A stretch of 64,000 bases of DNA from [Chlorobium] sp. 445. Lineage in GTDB: Bacteria > Bacteroidota > Chlorobiia > Chlorobiales > Thermochlorobacteraceae. Each line of letters opens with the position of its first letter. Positions within the stretch are counted from its first letter, which is position 1. Below the pieces are notes generated by a model that had not been told where the DNA came from, did no database searches, and saw nothing but the letters and a program-made list of their open reading frames with translations. Made by a program: the position numbers and the translations under genes. Positions 19,247 to 28,305 of the stretch are shown here, piece by piece. Location of the stretch: NCBI GenBank assembly GCA_002763895.1, contig NSLH01000006.1, positions 1 through 64,000 on the forward strand, given 5' to 3'.

Positions 19247-20401
19247 ATGCGATTTGCTTTTTCCGAAGAGCAACTGATGATTCAGCAGACGGCGCGCGAC
19301 TTTGCCCGCACTGAAATCACAGATGCCATTGAGCGCGATGAAACCTCAGAATTTCCCTACGACATTGTCATGAAACTTGGCGAACTTGGTTTTCTCGGCA
19401 TGATTGCGCCACCCGAATATGATGGCGCAGGTATGGATACGCTCAGCTATGTGCTTGCAATGGAAGAAATCTCCAAAGCTGATGCCTCTGTCGGTGTGAT
19501 TATGTCCGTCAATAACTCCCTCGTATGCTGGGCGCTTAGCGAATATGGCACGCCTGAACAGAAAGAAAAATACTTGCGTCCGCTTGCTAAAGGTCAGAAA
19601 GATGGCAAACTCTACATTGGCGCATTCTGTCTTTCTGAACCAAACGCTGGCTCCGATGCCACTGCGCAGACTACTACTGCAGTACGCGATGGCAATGCTT
19701 GGGTACTCAACGGGACAAAAAACTGGATTACCAATGGCACAACGTCTGAATTGTATCTTGTTTTTGCCATGACCGATAAATCCAAAGGTTCGCATGGCAT
19801 TTCTGCTTTCTTAGTTGAGCGCAATACGCCTGGCTTTGAGATCCTCAAGAAAGAAAAGAAACTTGGCATTCGTTCTTCCGATACGTGCTCACTTGGCTTT
19901 ACGGATTGCCGCATTCCCTTGGAGAATATGCTCGGTGTTGAAGGGGAAGGCTTTAAGATTGCGATGAAAACTCTGGATGGCGGTCGCATTGGGATTGCTG
20001 CACAAGCCTTAGGGATTGCTGCCGCCTCGCTTGAGCGCTCGCTCAAATACGCCAAAGAACGCAAATCATTCGGCAAATTGATTATTGACCATCAAGCCAT
20101 TCAGATGAAACTTGCAGACATGGCTACCGAACTTGAAGCGGCAAGAATGCTTACTTATGAAGCAGCTTGGCGCAAAGACCAACATCAGCAGCATTCAGCG
20201 CAGTCGGCAATGGCGAAACTTTATGCTTCTAAAATCGCTGTCAAAGCGGCACTTGAAGCTGTTCAAATTCATGGCGGATATGGCTATGTGCAAGAGTATG
20301 AAGTTGAACGCTATCTGCGCGATTCGAAGATTACAGAAATTTATGAAGGTACATCAGAAGTGCAGCGCATTGTTATTGCACGCTCACTTTTGCGTGCTTA
20401 A
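19247..20401 (+). CDS. Acyl-CoA dehydrogenase
   Basis: 384 aa FAD enzyme of the short/medium-chain class. It shows LSEPNAGSDA (FAD/substrate binding), WITNGTTSELYLVFA, the RIGIAAQALGIA helix, IQIHGGYGY seen as VQIHGGYGYVQEYEVER, and the catalytic Glu in IYEGTSEVQRIVIAR. It catalyses alpha,beta-dehydrogenation of acyl-CoA in fatty-acid or branched-chain amino-acid breakdown. It stands alone, without etfAB or thiolase nearby. Such genes are not typical of anaerobic green sulfur bacteria and suggest respiratory heterotrophy. Confidence 0.95.
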   Translation: MRFAFSEEQLMIQQTARDFARTEITDAIERDETSEFPYDIVMKLGELGFLGMIAPPEYDGAGMDTLSYVLAMEEISKADASVGVIMSVNNSLVCWALSEYGTPEQKEKYLRPLAKGQKDGKLYIGAFCLSEPNAGSDATAQTTTAVRDGNAWVLNGTKNWITNGTTSELYLVFAMTDKSKGSHGISAFLVERNTPGFEILKKEKKLGIRSSDTCSLGFTDCRIPLENMLGVEGEGFKIAMKTLDGGRIGIAAQALGIAAASLERSLKYAKERKSFGKLIIDHQAIQMKLADMATELEAARMLTYEAAWRKDQHQQHSAQSAMAKLYASKIAVKAALEAVQIHGGYGYVQEYEVERYLRDSKITEIYEGTSEVQRIVIARSLLRA

Positions 20402-20442
20402 TAGCTCGTTGGGCATCCAAAGTGCGCTGGGTGAAGAGCTTG

Positions 20443-20574
20443 TCAGAAGTAAAAACAACTTTTCGCCCACGCACCTAAGGCTAACAAAATTTGCACGATA
20501 ATTAGCGTTAGCACAATGCGATAAAACCAACGCCCAATGATTTTTATCGGTGTATCTTTTTGCGAGTGCGACAT
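20443..20574 (-). CDS. Possible 43-aa single-TM protein
   Basis: A short frame starting at ATG 20574, 27 bp after aroB. After ten polar residues it has one clear membrane helix (YRIVLTLIIVQILLALGAW). It lies between aroB and the convergent acyl-CoA dehydrogenase. No Shine-Dalgarno is visible, but many genes here lack one. The helix and position argue for a real gene; the short length argues for caution. Confidence 0.35.
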   Translation of the reverse strand: MSHSQKDTPIKIIGRWFYRIVLTLIIVQILLALGAWAKSCFYF

Positions 20575-20600
20575 GCCGCGGTCTGACTTAAAACTTATGT

Positions 20601-21683
20601 TTAGCTCTCCACATCGCTTTCGCGTCTTTTTATTGCATTGCACACTTGCTCTTTCTCTATCGGCTCATCTGATAGATACGCTTTACCAATTTTCTCCAGT
20701 AACACGAAACGCAGGCTATTATTCTGCTTTTTCTTATCGGCTTGCATCGCTTCTGTAATTGCTCGTTCACTTTGTCCAAGAAAGTAAGCCTTCACGATTG
20801 TCTCTTTGATTTTGAAGCGCGATACGACATGCACAATGCGCTGCAATTCGTCTGACGAAATTTTTCCCATGCGATGCGAGAGTGCCGATGCACAAAGCAT
20901 GCCGAAGAGCACGGCTTCACCATGACGTAAGTACTTATAGCGTGCAAGTTTTTCCAGAGCATGAGCGAAGGTGTGCCCAAAGTTGAGCACCGCCCGTAAG
21001 TTGCTTGTTTCTTTGAAATCTTTTTTTACGATGCGCTGCTTTGCGGCAACGCTTTTTTTTATAGCGGTAAGCAAGGCAGGTCGCTGCGCAAGAAATTCCT
21101 CAAACTTTTTTTCAAAGAAGGTCAAAAATTTCTCGTCGCCAATCAAAGCGTACTTGAGCACTTCAGCTAAGCCTGAATACATATCACGCTCTGGCAGTGA
21201 GCGCAGAAATGCAACATCAATAAGTGTTGCATCGGCTTTGTAGAAAAATCCAATCAAATTTTTTCCTGCTGGATGATTCAGCGCGACCTTGCCTCCGATT
21301 GCAGAATCGACCATGGCAAGTAGCGTAGTTGGCACCTGCACAAGGCGCAAGCCTCGCATATAACTTGCCGCCACAAATCCCGCTAAATCACCAACAACGC
21401 CGCCGCCTACGGCTACAACGGTGTAGTTTCTGTCTACATCTGCCTTTGCCCATTCACCGTAGAGTCTATTTGCCACCGCAAGCGACTTGCAGCGCTCACT
21501 TGCAGGCACGACACTTTTATGCAGCGTAAAACTTTCCTTTCGCAGTTCTAGACCTAACACTGTGCCAAAGTAACGATCAACTGTCTCATCTATACACAGC
21601 ACAAGTTTTTTTGGAATAGCATTTTTTTCGAAGTGCGCTGCTAGGTCGCTGCAAAGTGCGTGTGTAAAAATGACCTTGCTCAT
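20601..21683 (-). CDS. aroB: 3-Dehydroquinate synthase
   Basis: 360 aa. Second step of the shikimate pathway, DAHP to 3-dehydroquinate, NAD- and metal-dependent. The NAD motif VVAVGGGVVGDLAGF, then RGLRLVQVPTTLLAMVDS, KNLIGFFY, and metal ligands including NFGHTFAHALE are all present. The start ATG at 21683 overlaps the aroK stop as ATGA, marking an aroK-aroB coupled unit; a GTG four codons earlier is less likely. Confidence 0.96.
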   Translation of the reverse strand: MSKVIFTHALCSDLAAHFEKNAIPKKLVLCIDETVDRYFGTVLGLELRKESFTLHKSVVPASERCKSLAVANRLYGEWAKADVDRNYTVVAVGGGVVGDLAGFVAASYMRGLRLVQVPTTLLAMVDSAIGGKVALNHPAGKNLIGFFYKADATLIDVAFLRSLPERDMYSGLAEVLKYALIGDEKFLTFFEKKFEEFLAQRPALLTAIKKSVAAKQRIVKKDFKETSNLRAVLNFGHTFAHALEKLARYKYLRHGEAVLFGMLCASALSHRMGKISSDELQRIVHVVSRFKIKETIVKAYFLGQSERAITEAMQADKKKQNNSLRFVLLEKIGKAYLSDEPIEKEQVCNAIKRRESDVES

Positions 21684-22288
21684 TGGTTTGCGCACGGAAT
21701 ACCGCCGCCCGTCTGGTCTATTTGACTCGATTGCGCTTTGAGATATCGCTCAATCTGGCGCGTTAAGGTCTCGACTGTTCTCCCAATCGGGTTCTGATCG
21801 GTCGCAATACAAATCAGAGCATGGCTTTGATAGCGCTCTTCGCGGTTCATCAGCATTTGTTCAATACGCTGGCGCAATGCCTCTTTGGAGAGTCGCTCAC
21901 CATTTTCTGCTTTCATCAGCGGTCGATCATCTTTGTTTGAAAGCCGCCGAGCAAGGGTCTCCACATCAGATTTGAGATAAATGAGCGTCCCCGATGCCTT
22001 GACGACTTCAAAACTTCGATCGTTTTCTAAGGTTCCGCCGCCGAGTGCTACAACGAGATTTTCTGTTTGTGCGTACTTTTGCAGCAATTCATATTCCAAC
22101 TGTCGGAAATAAGCCTCGCCTTTTTCACTAAAAATTTCTACTACCGACTTTTGCTCCTTTTCAGTAATGGCTTTATCAATATCGACAAAATCAAAGCCAA
22201 GAGAGTTTGCAAGGATTGGACCAATCGTTGATTTTCCTGCGGTGCTAAATCCCGTAAGAAAAATTAAGTTAGGCTTCTTCTGCTGCAT
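21680..22288 (-). CDS. aroK: Shikimate kinase
   Basis: 202 aa, ATP-dependent phosphorylation of shikimate. The Walker A is FLTGFSTAGKSTIG; the shikimate-binding DIDKAI, the RQLEYELL segment and the VALGGGT motif follow, with the LID region containing DDRPLM. ATG 22288 was chosen because the GTG-started extension upstream is not protein-like. Coupled to aroB downstream. A tail of about 20 residues after the last helix is longer than usual. Divergent from the M48 gene. Confidence 0.95.
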   Translation of the reverse strand: MQQKKPNLIFLTGFSTAGKSTIGPILANSLGFDFVDIDKAITEKEQKSVVEIFSEKGEAYFRQLEYELLQKYAQTENLVVALGGGTLENDRSFEVVKASGTLIYLKSDVETLARRLSNKDDRPLMKAENGERLSKEALRQRIEQMLMNREERYQSHALICIATDQNPIGRTVETLTRQIERYLKAQSSQIDQTGGGIPCANQ

Positions 22289-22399
22289 ATCTTTTGTCGC
22301 ATTTTGTCGCACAGTTTGAAGATTGTTGCACAGCGGATCGAAATTTATACGAAAAAATAAAATCCAAAACACTAACTTTCGTTAAGATGATGCTCGCAC

Positions 22400-23521
22400 A
22401 TGACAACTGAAACCTCTTTGACTTGGCAAGGCGCAGCACAACTCTTTCGTAAAAACGCTTCAACACCTGAGCCCATTGTGCTGCATATCGCACCAAGTGG
22501 CTTGCGCATTGAAGACACTACTTCAAGTTTAGAGTTGCTAGCTGGTGCATTTCAAGTAACGGAGCAACCTAACACGGCATTTGTCAAAATTACATCAGCA
22601 CTGCTTCCTGATGGCGTTATCATGCTATCTGATCGCGCCGGTATTGCTGCACTTGAGCAACATGGGTTCTTCAAGGCAAGCCCTGACTTTAAGACACCGT
22701 TTTATTTGCGTGCCCTAATTTTTTTTGGCGTGCTGTCTATCTTGGGGATATTCTTTTTCACGGTCGGACTCAATGCACTGGTCTCGTACTCTGCTGCTCA
22801 TGTCCCGCCTGAACTTGAACGTGCCATGGGCGAAGCGGCTCTTGCCGATTTTCTGCGCACGCAGCGCCTTGCGACAGACTCTGCCGTTAAGGCAACACTT
22901 CAAAAATGCGCCCAGCTCATACGCACCTGGCATGGCGATAGCGCACTGCATCTCAATGTTATGATTGTAGAAAATAAAGAAGTTAAAAACGCCTTTGCCC
23001 TGCCCGGTGGCTACATCGTGCTCTACCGTGGCATCATGGATTCTATTCAAACTGAAAGCGAGTTTTTTGGCTTACTTGCACATGAAGCCGGGCATGTGGC
23101 ACTGCGACACGGCTCTAAAAGATTGCTCCGCAACGCCCTGCTTAGTGCTACATTTTTACTCTTGTTTGGCGACATGCAAGGACTGTCTGGCATCTTGCTC
23201 AGTCAAAGCTCGACTTTGCTCGATCTCTCCTACAGCCGCCACGAAGAACTTGAAGCCGATGAGTTTGCACTGCATATTCTACACAAGGCTGGTCTCGATG
23301 TACAAGCCTTGCCACGCTTGCTTGAGCGCATCGGCAGCAGCAGTTTTGAAATTCCTGCGGTGCTTTCCACGCACCCTTCACAAGCTGAACGCGCAGCACT
23401 GACACAGAAAGTGCCCACTACGCTGAACCCAAAATCGTATCTTTCCAGTAAGGAATGGCAGACACTGTTCTCAAACACTTTTCAACACACATCTGAGCAA
23501 TCAACTCAATTACAACCATGA
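22400..23521 (+). CDS. M48-family metalloprotease
   Basis: 373 aa. The zinc site HEAGH is near residue 228 with the third ligand in HEELEADEFAL near residue 285. One membrane helix (about 97-120, LIFFGVLSILGIFFFTVGL) precedes the catalytic domain, and a second hydrophobic stretch follows HEAGH. The N-terminal 95 residues resemble a small cytosolic domain of unknown fold. This is the BepA/Oma1-like branch involved in envelope quality control. Its stop overlaps the start of the S9 peptidase (ATGA). Confidence 0.9.
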   Translation: MTTETSLTWQGAAQLFRKNASTPEPIVLHIAPSGLRIEDTTSSLELLAGAFQVTEQPNTAFVKITSALLPDGVIMLSDRAGIAALEQHGFFKASPDFKTPFYLRALIFFGVLSILGIFFFTVGLNALVSYSAAHVPPELERAMGEAALADFLRTQRLATDSAVKATLQKCAQLIRTWHGDSALHLNVMIVENKEVKNAFALPGGYIVLYRGIMDSIQTESEFFGLLAHEAGHVALRHGSKRLLRNALLSATFLLLFGDMQGLSGILLSQSSTLLDLSYSRHEELEADEFALHILHKAGLDVQALPRLLERIGSSSFEIPAVLSTHPSQAERAALTQKVPTTLNPKSYLSSKEWQTLFSNTFQHTSEQSTQLQP

Positions 23522-25707
23522 TGCGTCTTGTTTTTTCGCTCATTTTCCTTTGGATCTCTACCCACAGTTTTGCACAAGAAAAATCTTTTACGCTTGAGGA
23601 AATTTTCAAATCGCGCAAACTTTTGCCGCGCTTTGTGCAAGGCTTCAATTGGTTTAGCGGTACAACCTATGCGGCAATCGAAGCTGATGAGGCTACAAAG
23701 ACCGTCAGCATCGTCCTTGTCAATGCGCTCAGTGGTGAAAAGGAAGTGCTTGCTCGTAGCGAAGACTTGAAATTTCTCGGTCGACCAATTGACTTTGCGC
23801 ACTTTGAAATTAGCAGCGACAAAGAGCACATTTTGCTGACAGGCGCACTTCCAGCACGACGACTCAAAACCGGTGGTGAGGTCTATCTCTATAGCCGCAA
23901 AACTAACCTCGTTACAAAACTCTCGCGCATCAAAGGCGATTATGAAATCGTCAAACTCTCACCCGATGGTAAAAAGGTGGGTTATGTACGCAATAAAAAC
24001 CTTTTCGTCTACGACATTGCGACTGGCAGAGAAACTCAACTGACACGCGACGGCAACGCTAATATCCTTAACGGTGTCTTTGATTGGGTCTACGAAGAAG
24101 AATTTTCCATCATTGATGGCTGGCAGTGGTCACCGGACTCAAAGCACATTGCGTTTTGGCGCCTTGACCAAAGTCAAGTGCCCGAGTTCAAAATCACTCA
24201 GTATGATTCACTCTATCTTTCGTTTCTTGAATACCGCTACCCCAAAGCTGGTGATAAAAACTCGCTAGTGAAAATCGGTGTCGTAAGCGTCGACAGCCGC
24301 CGACCGCAGCCTGTCTTTATTGACCTTGCTGAAAACACTGACATCTACATCCCACGCCTTGACTGGCTACCCGACTCAAAGCGCCTTGCTTACCAGCGTC
24401 TGAATCGTCAGCAAAATGTGTTAGAACTTTTCTTCTACGACCTTGAGCAAAAAAGCTCACGACTTGTGCTTACCGAGCGCAGCGATGCATGGGTAGAAGT
24501 AGAAAATAATGGCTATTACTTTCTCAAAAATTCAGATGCGTTCATTTGGAGCTCTGACCGTGATGGCTATCAGCACTTTTATCTTTACGGCTACGATGGC
24601 GTGCTCAAAGCCCAACTTACCAGAGGCGATTTTGATGATGATGCACTGCTCTATGTTGATGAGCCCAACCAAACGCTGTATTTTACTTCCGCAAAAGACA
24701 GTCCCTTAGAGCGTCATCTTTATTCGGTGAAGTTCGATGGCTCACAGATGCAGAAACTTACTTCAGAGCCCGGCACGCATAGCGCCGAGTTTTCTCCCGA
24801 TGGCTCACTTTACTACCACACCTATTCAAGCGTCAGCACACCACCGAAGTTTTACCTACGCAAAAAAGATGGCTCACTTGTGCGTGAATTGGAAAACAAT
24901 GCGGCTTTGGAAAAAACCCTCTCTGAATATCGCATGGGCAAAGCGCAGTTTCTTACATTCAAAAATGCTAGTGGAGTCGAACTCAATGCATGGCTACTTG
25001 TGCCTGCAGACTTTGACTCAACCAAAAAATATCCCGTACTCATGCATGTCTATGGCGGTCCTGGCTCACAAACCGTGCGCAACGCATGGGGCGCCATTAA
25101 CCTTTGGTATCACTATCTGACGCAACAAGGATACTTGGTCTTTAGTGTCGACAACCGCGGTACAGGTTTTCGTGGTGCTGCTTTTAAGAAACTCACTTAC
25201 AAAAAGTTGGGCATTGCTGAAACAGAAGATCAAGTCTCTGGCGCAAAGTTTCTTGCTTCACTTGCGTTTGTCGATAAAAGCCGCATCGGCATTTATGGAT
25301 GGAGTTATGGCGGTTATATGGCGTCGATGTGTATGACCTATGGCAATTCGCTCGCAGAGCAAGTCTTCAAGGCAGGTATTGCTGGCGCCCCCGTTACGCA
25401 CTGGAAATTTTACGACACGATTTACACCGAGCGTTACATGGATACCCCGCAGCGCAATCCGAAAGGCTATGAAATTTCTGCGCCTTTAACCTACGCCGAT
25501 CGACTTAAAGGCAATTTTCTCTTAATTCATGGCACACTGGATGACAATGTGCATTTCCAGAACTCTACTGCTCTTGCAAAGAAACTGCAAGAACTCGGCA
25601 AGCCTTTCCAAGCGATGTTCTACCCTGAGCAATATCATGGCATTCGTGGACCAGCGCGCTTTCATCTACATCAATTGATGACACAGTTCATTTTAGAAAA
25701 GCTCTGA
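23518..25707 (+). CDS. S9 family peptidase, dipeptidyl-peptidase IV-like
   Basis: 729 aa exported serine peptidase. Signal peptide 1-18; an eight-bladed beta-propeller at about 40-480 with a DWVYEEEF Glu pair that binds the substrate N-terminus; alpha/beta-hydrolase domain at 490-729. The catalytic Ser is in GWSYGGY (near residue 596), Asp in TLDDNVH and His in YHGIRG. This family releases X-Pro dipeptides from peptides in the periplasm. Translationally coupled to the M48 protease, so the two may work together in peptide turnover. Confidence 0.94.
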   Translation: MMRLVFSLIFLWISTHSFAQEKSFTLEEIFKSRKLLPRFVQGFNWFSGTTYAAIEADEATKTVSIVLVNALSGEKEVLARSEDLKFLGRPIDFAHFEISSDKEHILLTGALPARRLKTGGEVYLYSRKTNLVTKLSRIKGDYEIVKLSPDGKKVGYVRNKNLFVYDIATGRETQLTRDGNANILNGVFDWVYEEEFSIIDGWQWSPDSKHIAFWRLDQSQVPEFKITQYDSLYLSFLEYRYPKAGDKNSLVKIGVVSVDSRRPQPVFIDLAENTDIYIPRLDWLPDSKRLAYQRLNRQQNVLELFFYDLEQKSSRLVLTERSDAWVEVENNGYYFLKNSDAFIWSSDRDGYQHFYLYGYDGVLKAQLTRGDFDDDALLYVDEPNQTLYFTSAKDSPLERHLYSVKFDGSQMQKLTSEPGTHSAEFSPDGSLYYHTYSSVSTPPKFYLRKKDGSLVRELENNAALEKTLSEYRMGKAQFLTFKNASGVELNAWLLVPADFDSTKKYPVLMHVYGGPGSQTVRNAWGAINLWYHYLTQQGYLVFSVDNRGTGFRGAAFKKLTYKKLGIAETEDQVSGAKFLASLAFVDKSRIGIYGWSYGGYMASMCMTYGNSLAEQVFKAGIAGAPVTHWKFYDTIYTERYMDTPQRNPKGYEISAPLTYADRLKGNFLLIHGTLDDNVHFQNSTALAKKLQELGKPFQAMFYPEQYHGIRGPARFHLHQLMTQFILEKL

Positions 25708-25881
25708 AAATAGCTTACGCATTGCGTGTGCGCTTGCACCAGCAACAAGGTTGTGAGCGCATACTTTTTCAACATACTACAACTTCTTGCACTTGTCTCA
25801 CATGCAGCACCTAAAAACGGCTTAGCCTCACTTTTTTTGTTGTCAGTCTACTTCTCAGTATTACTAAACTTTTGTTCCGAT

Positions 25882-26313
25882 ATGCCCGACACACACGCTC
25901 AGCCTGCTATCACACTCGACTCAAACTCACACGCAGAAAAAGCCGATGCCCAAGCCTCAACTCCTCTATCCGTTGCGTTGCCGCTTGTTACGGATGAGAT
26001 GCTTTTGAACTGCATGCAATGTGGGTTTTGTTTGCCGCACTGCCCGACTTACGCTCTCACTGAACTTGAGCGTTATTCGCCACGCGGACGCATTCAACTT
26101 ACACGAGCGCTCTTCGAAGGCACCCTTTCTTCTGAAGAAGCGCTATCGGACATCTCGGATTCGGTCAATACATGCTTGGGCTGCCTTGCTTGTCAAACCG
26201 CATGTCCTGCTGGTGTAGAGTATGAAAAATTTTTGAGTCCGCAAAGACGCTGGTGGTTGAGCAACACGCTCAACGCCCCTCACTTACCACGCGATTGCTT
26301 TCTTTTGCCATGA
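25882..26313 (+). CDS. GlcF-like (Fe-S)-binding oxidoreductase, N-terminal part (frameshifted)
   Basis: From ATG 25882, a 143-residue frame with two complete 4Fe-4S motifs: CMQCGFCLPHCPTY and CLGCLACQTACPAG, as in the glycolate oxidase iron-sulfur subunit. After GVEYEKF the frame drifts; a missing base in the A5T5 stretch (26226-26235) would continue as ESAKTLVVEQHAQRP in another frame up to about 26360. A second one-base change there leads to the C-terminal frame. No glcD or glcE is nearby. Confidence 0.83.
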   Translation: MPDTHAQPAITLDSNSHAEKADAQASTPLSVALPLVTDEMLLNCMQCGFCLPHCPTYALTELERYSPRGRIQLTRALFEGTLSSEEALSDISDSVNTCLGCLACQTACPAGVEYEKFLSPQRRWWLSNTLNAPHLPRDCFLLP

Positions 26314-26358
26314 CAAGGCTTTTCACTAGCCCGAGACTTTTTCAAACGCGTCTCTCGT

Positions 26359-27192
26359 TTGCTTTCGCTCTCTCAACGCTTACCTTTAGCGCTGCTTCTG
26401 CCAAAGTCATTGCGGCGACTCTACCAACTTGCACCCACGTTTTCGCACAAGTTTTTTGATGATACTTACCTCAATCCTACATCTTCAGTGCAAGAGCGTG
26501 TGCTTTTTCTTTCAGGCTGCATTATGAACACCGCCTTTGCTGATGTGCACTGGGAGACGGTTGCGCTTTTGCAAAGTGTAGGTTTGGATGTTGTTGTGCC
26601 AGCAATGCAAGTGTGTTGTGGTGCACTAAATGCGCATAATGGTTTTCTCAAAGAAGCCAAAGCCTTAGCTCGTGAGAACCTGCGCGCATTTGCTGGTACG
26701 GAACTGATTGTAGTTAATTCTGCAGGGTGTGGTGCAATGATGAAACATTACACTGACCTTTTCTTGCCTGATGAACCTGAGCACGCCGAGGCAAGTGCGT
26801 TTTCACAGCGCGTGCGTGATTTGTCTGAAGTTCTGCTGGCACGCGATTTTCAGCCGAAGAAAATTGCAATGAAAGTTACCTATCAAGATGCCTGCCATTT
26901 GGAGCATGGTCAAAGGATTCGCCGCGAGCCACGCGAGTTGCTTCGGCGCAAGTTTGCTCAGGTGATTGAACTTAACTCGCCAGAGTGCTGCGGCAGCGCC
27001 GGGATTTACAATCTCTTGCAGCCTCACTTTTCGGAGCAATTGTTGGAGAAAAAAATTCGTGCTATTGCTGCAACAGGGGCAGAGATTGTTGCAACCGCTA
27101 ATCCCGGCTGTCTTTTGCAGTTGCAATATGGTTTGCGTCAAGTAGGGAGCAAAGTAAAAGCCATGCACCTTTCTACAGCGCTTAGGCTTTGA
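26359..27192 (+). CDS. GlcF-like oxidoreductase, C-terminal part (frameshifted)
   Basis: The frame holding the two cysteine-rich CCG domains: VCCGALNAHNG and ECCGSAGIYNLL, with LSGCIMN, NSAGCGAMMKHY and DACHLEHGQ, the heterodisulfide-reductase-like half that binds a non-cubane cluster or haem partner. It joins the preceding frame through a bridging segment (about 26238-26360) once one T is removed near 26361. Rejoined length would be about 435 aa, normal for GlcF. Role: electron transfer in oxidation of glycolate or another 2-hydroxyacid; substrate uncertain. Confidence 0.85.
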   Translation: MLSLSQRLPLALLLPKSLRRLYQLAPTFSHKFFDDTYLNPTSSVQERVLFLSGCIMNTAFADVHWETVALLQSVGLDVVVPAMQVCCGALNAHNGFLKEAKALARENLRAFAGTELIVVNSAGCGAMMKHYTDLFLPDEPEHAEASAFSQRVRDLSEVLLARDFQPKKIAMKVTYQDACHLEHGQRIRREPRELLRRKFAQVIELNSPECCGSAGIYNLLQPHFSEQLLEKKIRAIAATGAEIVATANPGCLLQLQYGLRQVGSKVKAMHLSTALRL

Positions 27193-27197
27193 AGAGT

Positions 27198-27566
27198 TTA
27201 TTTTTTTCGGTCGAGACCGACAGAGAAATTGACCCCAACAGCTGCCGCAAGCCGCTCGACATACTTTTCAATTTTTACGACACGATCAAAACTATCGGCT
27301 TTGATGCGGCTATAATTTTTTTCGTAGGCTTTCTGTCGTTCATCTTCGAACTCACGCAAGCGTTTTTGATATTCAGCGAGCGCTTCGTCGACAGAGTTTT
27401 CTTTTGATTTCACAAACTTCGGTCGATCTCTATCCCAGACTTTATCACTTTCTTTAGCAACAATCTCAGCATAGCGCAGGGTAATGTCGAAGAGTTCTGC
27501 GATTTGCATCTGCAAATCTTTCCATTCTTGCGGAGTTAGCCCACCTCTTTCTTGCGATTCAGACAT
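27198..27566 (-). CDS. Small charged coiled-coil protein
   Basis: 122 aa, almost entirely helical and rich in Lys, Glu, Asp and Arg, with a heptad-like stretch EALAEYQKRLREFEDERQK. No signal peptide or membrane helix; cytosolic. No family recognised. It converges on the GlcF-like gene with 5 bp between stops, and is downstream of the SRPBCC gene's region in divergent order with no shared promoter visible. Confidence 0.65.
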   Translation of the reverse strand: MSESQERGGLTPQEWKDLQMQIAELFDITLRYAEIVAKESDKVWDRDRPKFVKSKENSVDEALAEYQKRLREFEDERQKAYEKNYSRIKADSFDRVVKIEKYVERLAAAVGVNFSVGLDRKK

Positions 27567-27633
27567 ACTTTTTGCGCGATAAGTTTTTGTAGAAATTTAA
27601 CTCGAGTCGGGTTGAGAGTTCAAGTTTTTTATG

Positions 27634-28116
27634 TTAAGAAATTGTTGCAGGGGCCGTGGCTCGCTCACGCTCTTCAATCAGCTCTTTTGTCATCTCTTGA
27701 CGATGCTTAAACATCTTTTCTATTTCTTTTTCAATGAAGCGTCTTGCAAAAAGATCGGTAATGGATTCTACTGGCACCTCATATTCCACGTAATCAGTCA
27801 TTCGTGTGCGCTGCTCATCGAGTTTCTCGAAGCGTCGTTCTTGTCGCCACTTACGAAATGGGCTATGCTTTGCCACATCAACCATGCGGTGCGGCGGTTC
27901 ATATTCAGTGATTTCTACATCCCAGTGGCTTTTGAAAAATCCGAACTGTGTAACTACAATACTGACTTGCTGCCCTTTGCCTGCTGCAGTGGCTTTTAGC
28001 AATTCTACTTTGACATCTTTCGGCGTAATCCGAAGCAAGTTTTGAGGATCATCATGGAAATGAAACACTTTTTCAATTGGAGCTTCGATTTCAATAGAGC
28101 GTTCAAACCTGTGCAT
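27634..28116 (-). CDS. SRPBCC-superfamily (polyketide cyclase/dehydrase-like) protein
   Basis: 160 aa from ATG 28116, where the START-like fold begins (RFERSIEIEAPIEKVFHFHDDP). The pattern continues with HWDVEITEYEPPHRMVD and a long C-terminal helix ending FIEKEIEKMFKHRQEM. The fold makes a deep hydrophobic pocket that binds lipids or other hydrophobic ligands; the ligand is unknown. Fifteen further codons upstream are open but not family-like. Bases 28117-28254 hold no gene. Confidence 0.85.
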   Translation of the reverse strand: MHRFERSIEIEAPIEKVFHFHDDPQNLLRITPKDVKVELLKATAAGKGQQVSIVVTQFGFFKSHWDVEITEYEPPHRMVDVAKHSPFRKWRQERRFEKLDEQRTRMTDYVEYEVPVESITDLFARRFIEKEIEKMFKHRQEMTKELIEERERATAPATIS

Positions 28117-28254
28117 AGATGTATTCTGCTTAAAGTTGACTAAAAGTTTCAAGAGCAACAAACAAAATTACTCAAACCGTTTCCTATTACAATTCTCGAC
28201 ATAGGGCTTTTGCTGTCTTTTGTGCGCCTTATTGTTGCTAAAATATACAAAGTA

Positions 28255-28278
28255 CAAAAGCCCGCGATATTGCGGGCT
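28255..28278 (-). terminator. Terminator after susD
   Basis: A perfect 7-bp GC-rich stem (28259-28265 with 28272-28278) around a 6-nt loop. On the minus strand it is followed by four T residues. It lies 28 bp after the susD stop at 28306. Confidence 0.8.
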
Positions 28279-28305
28279 TCGAGAGCATACTACGCTTGAG
28301 CTTTA

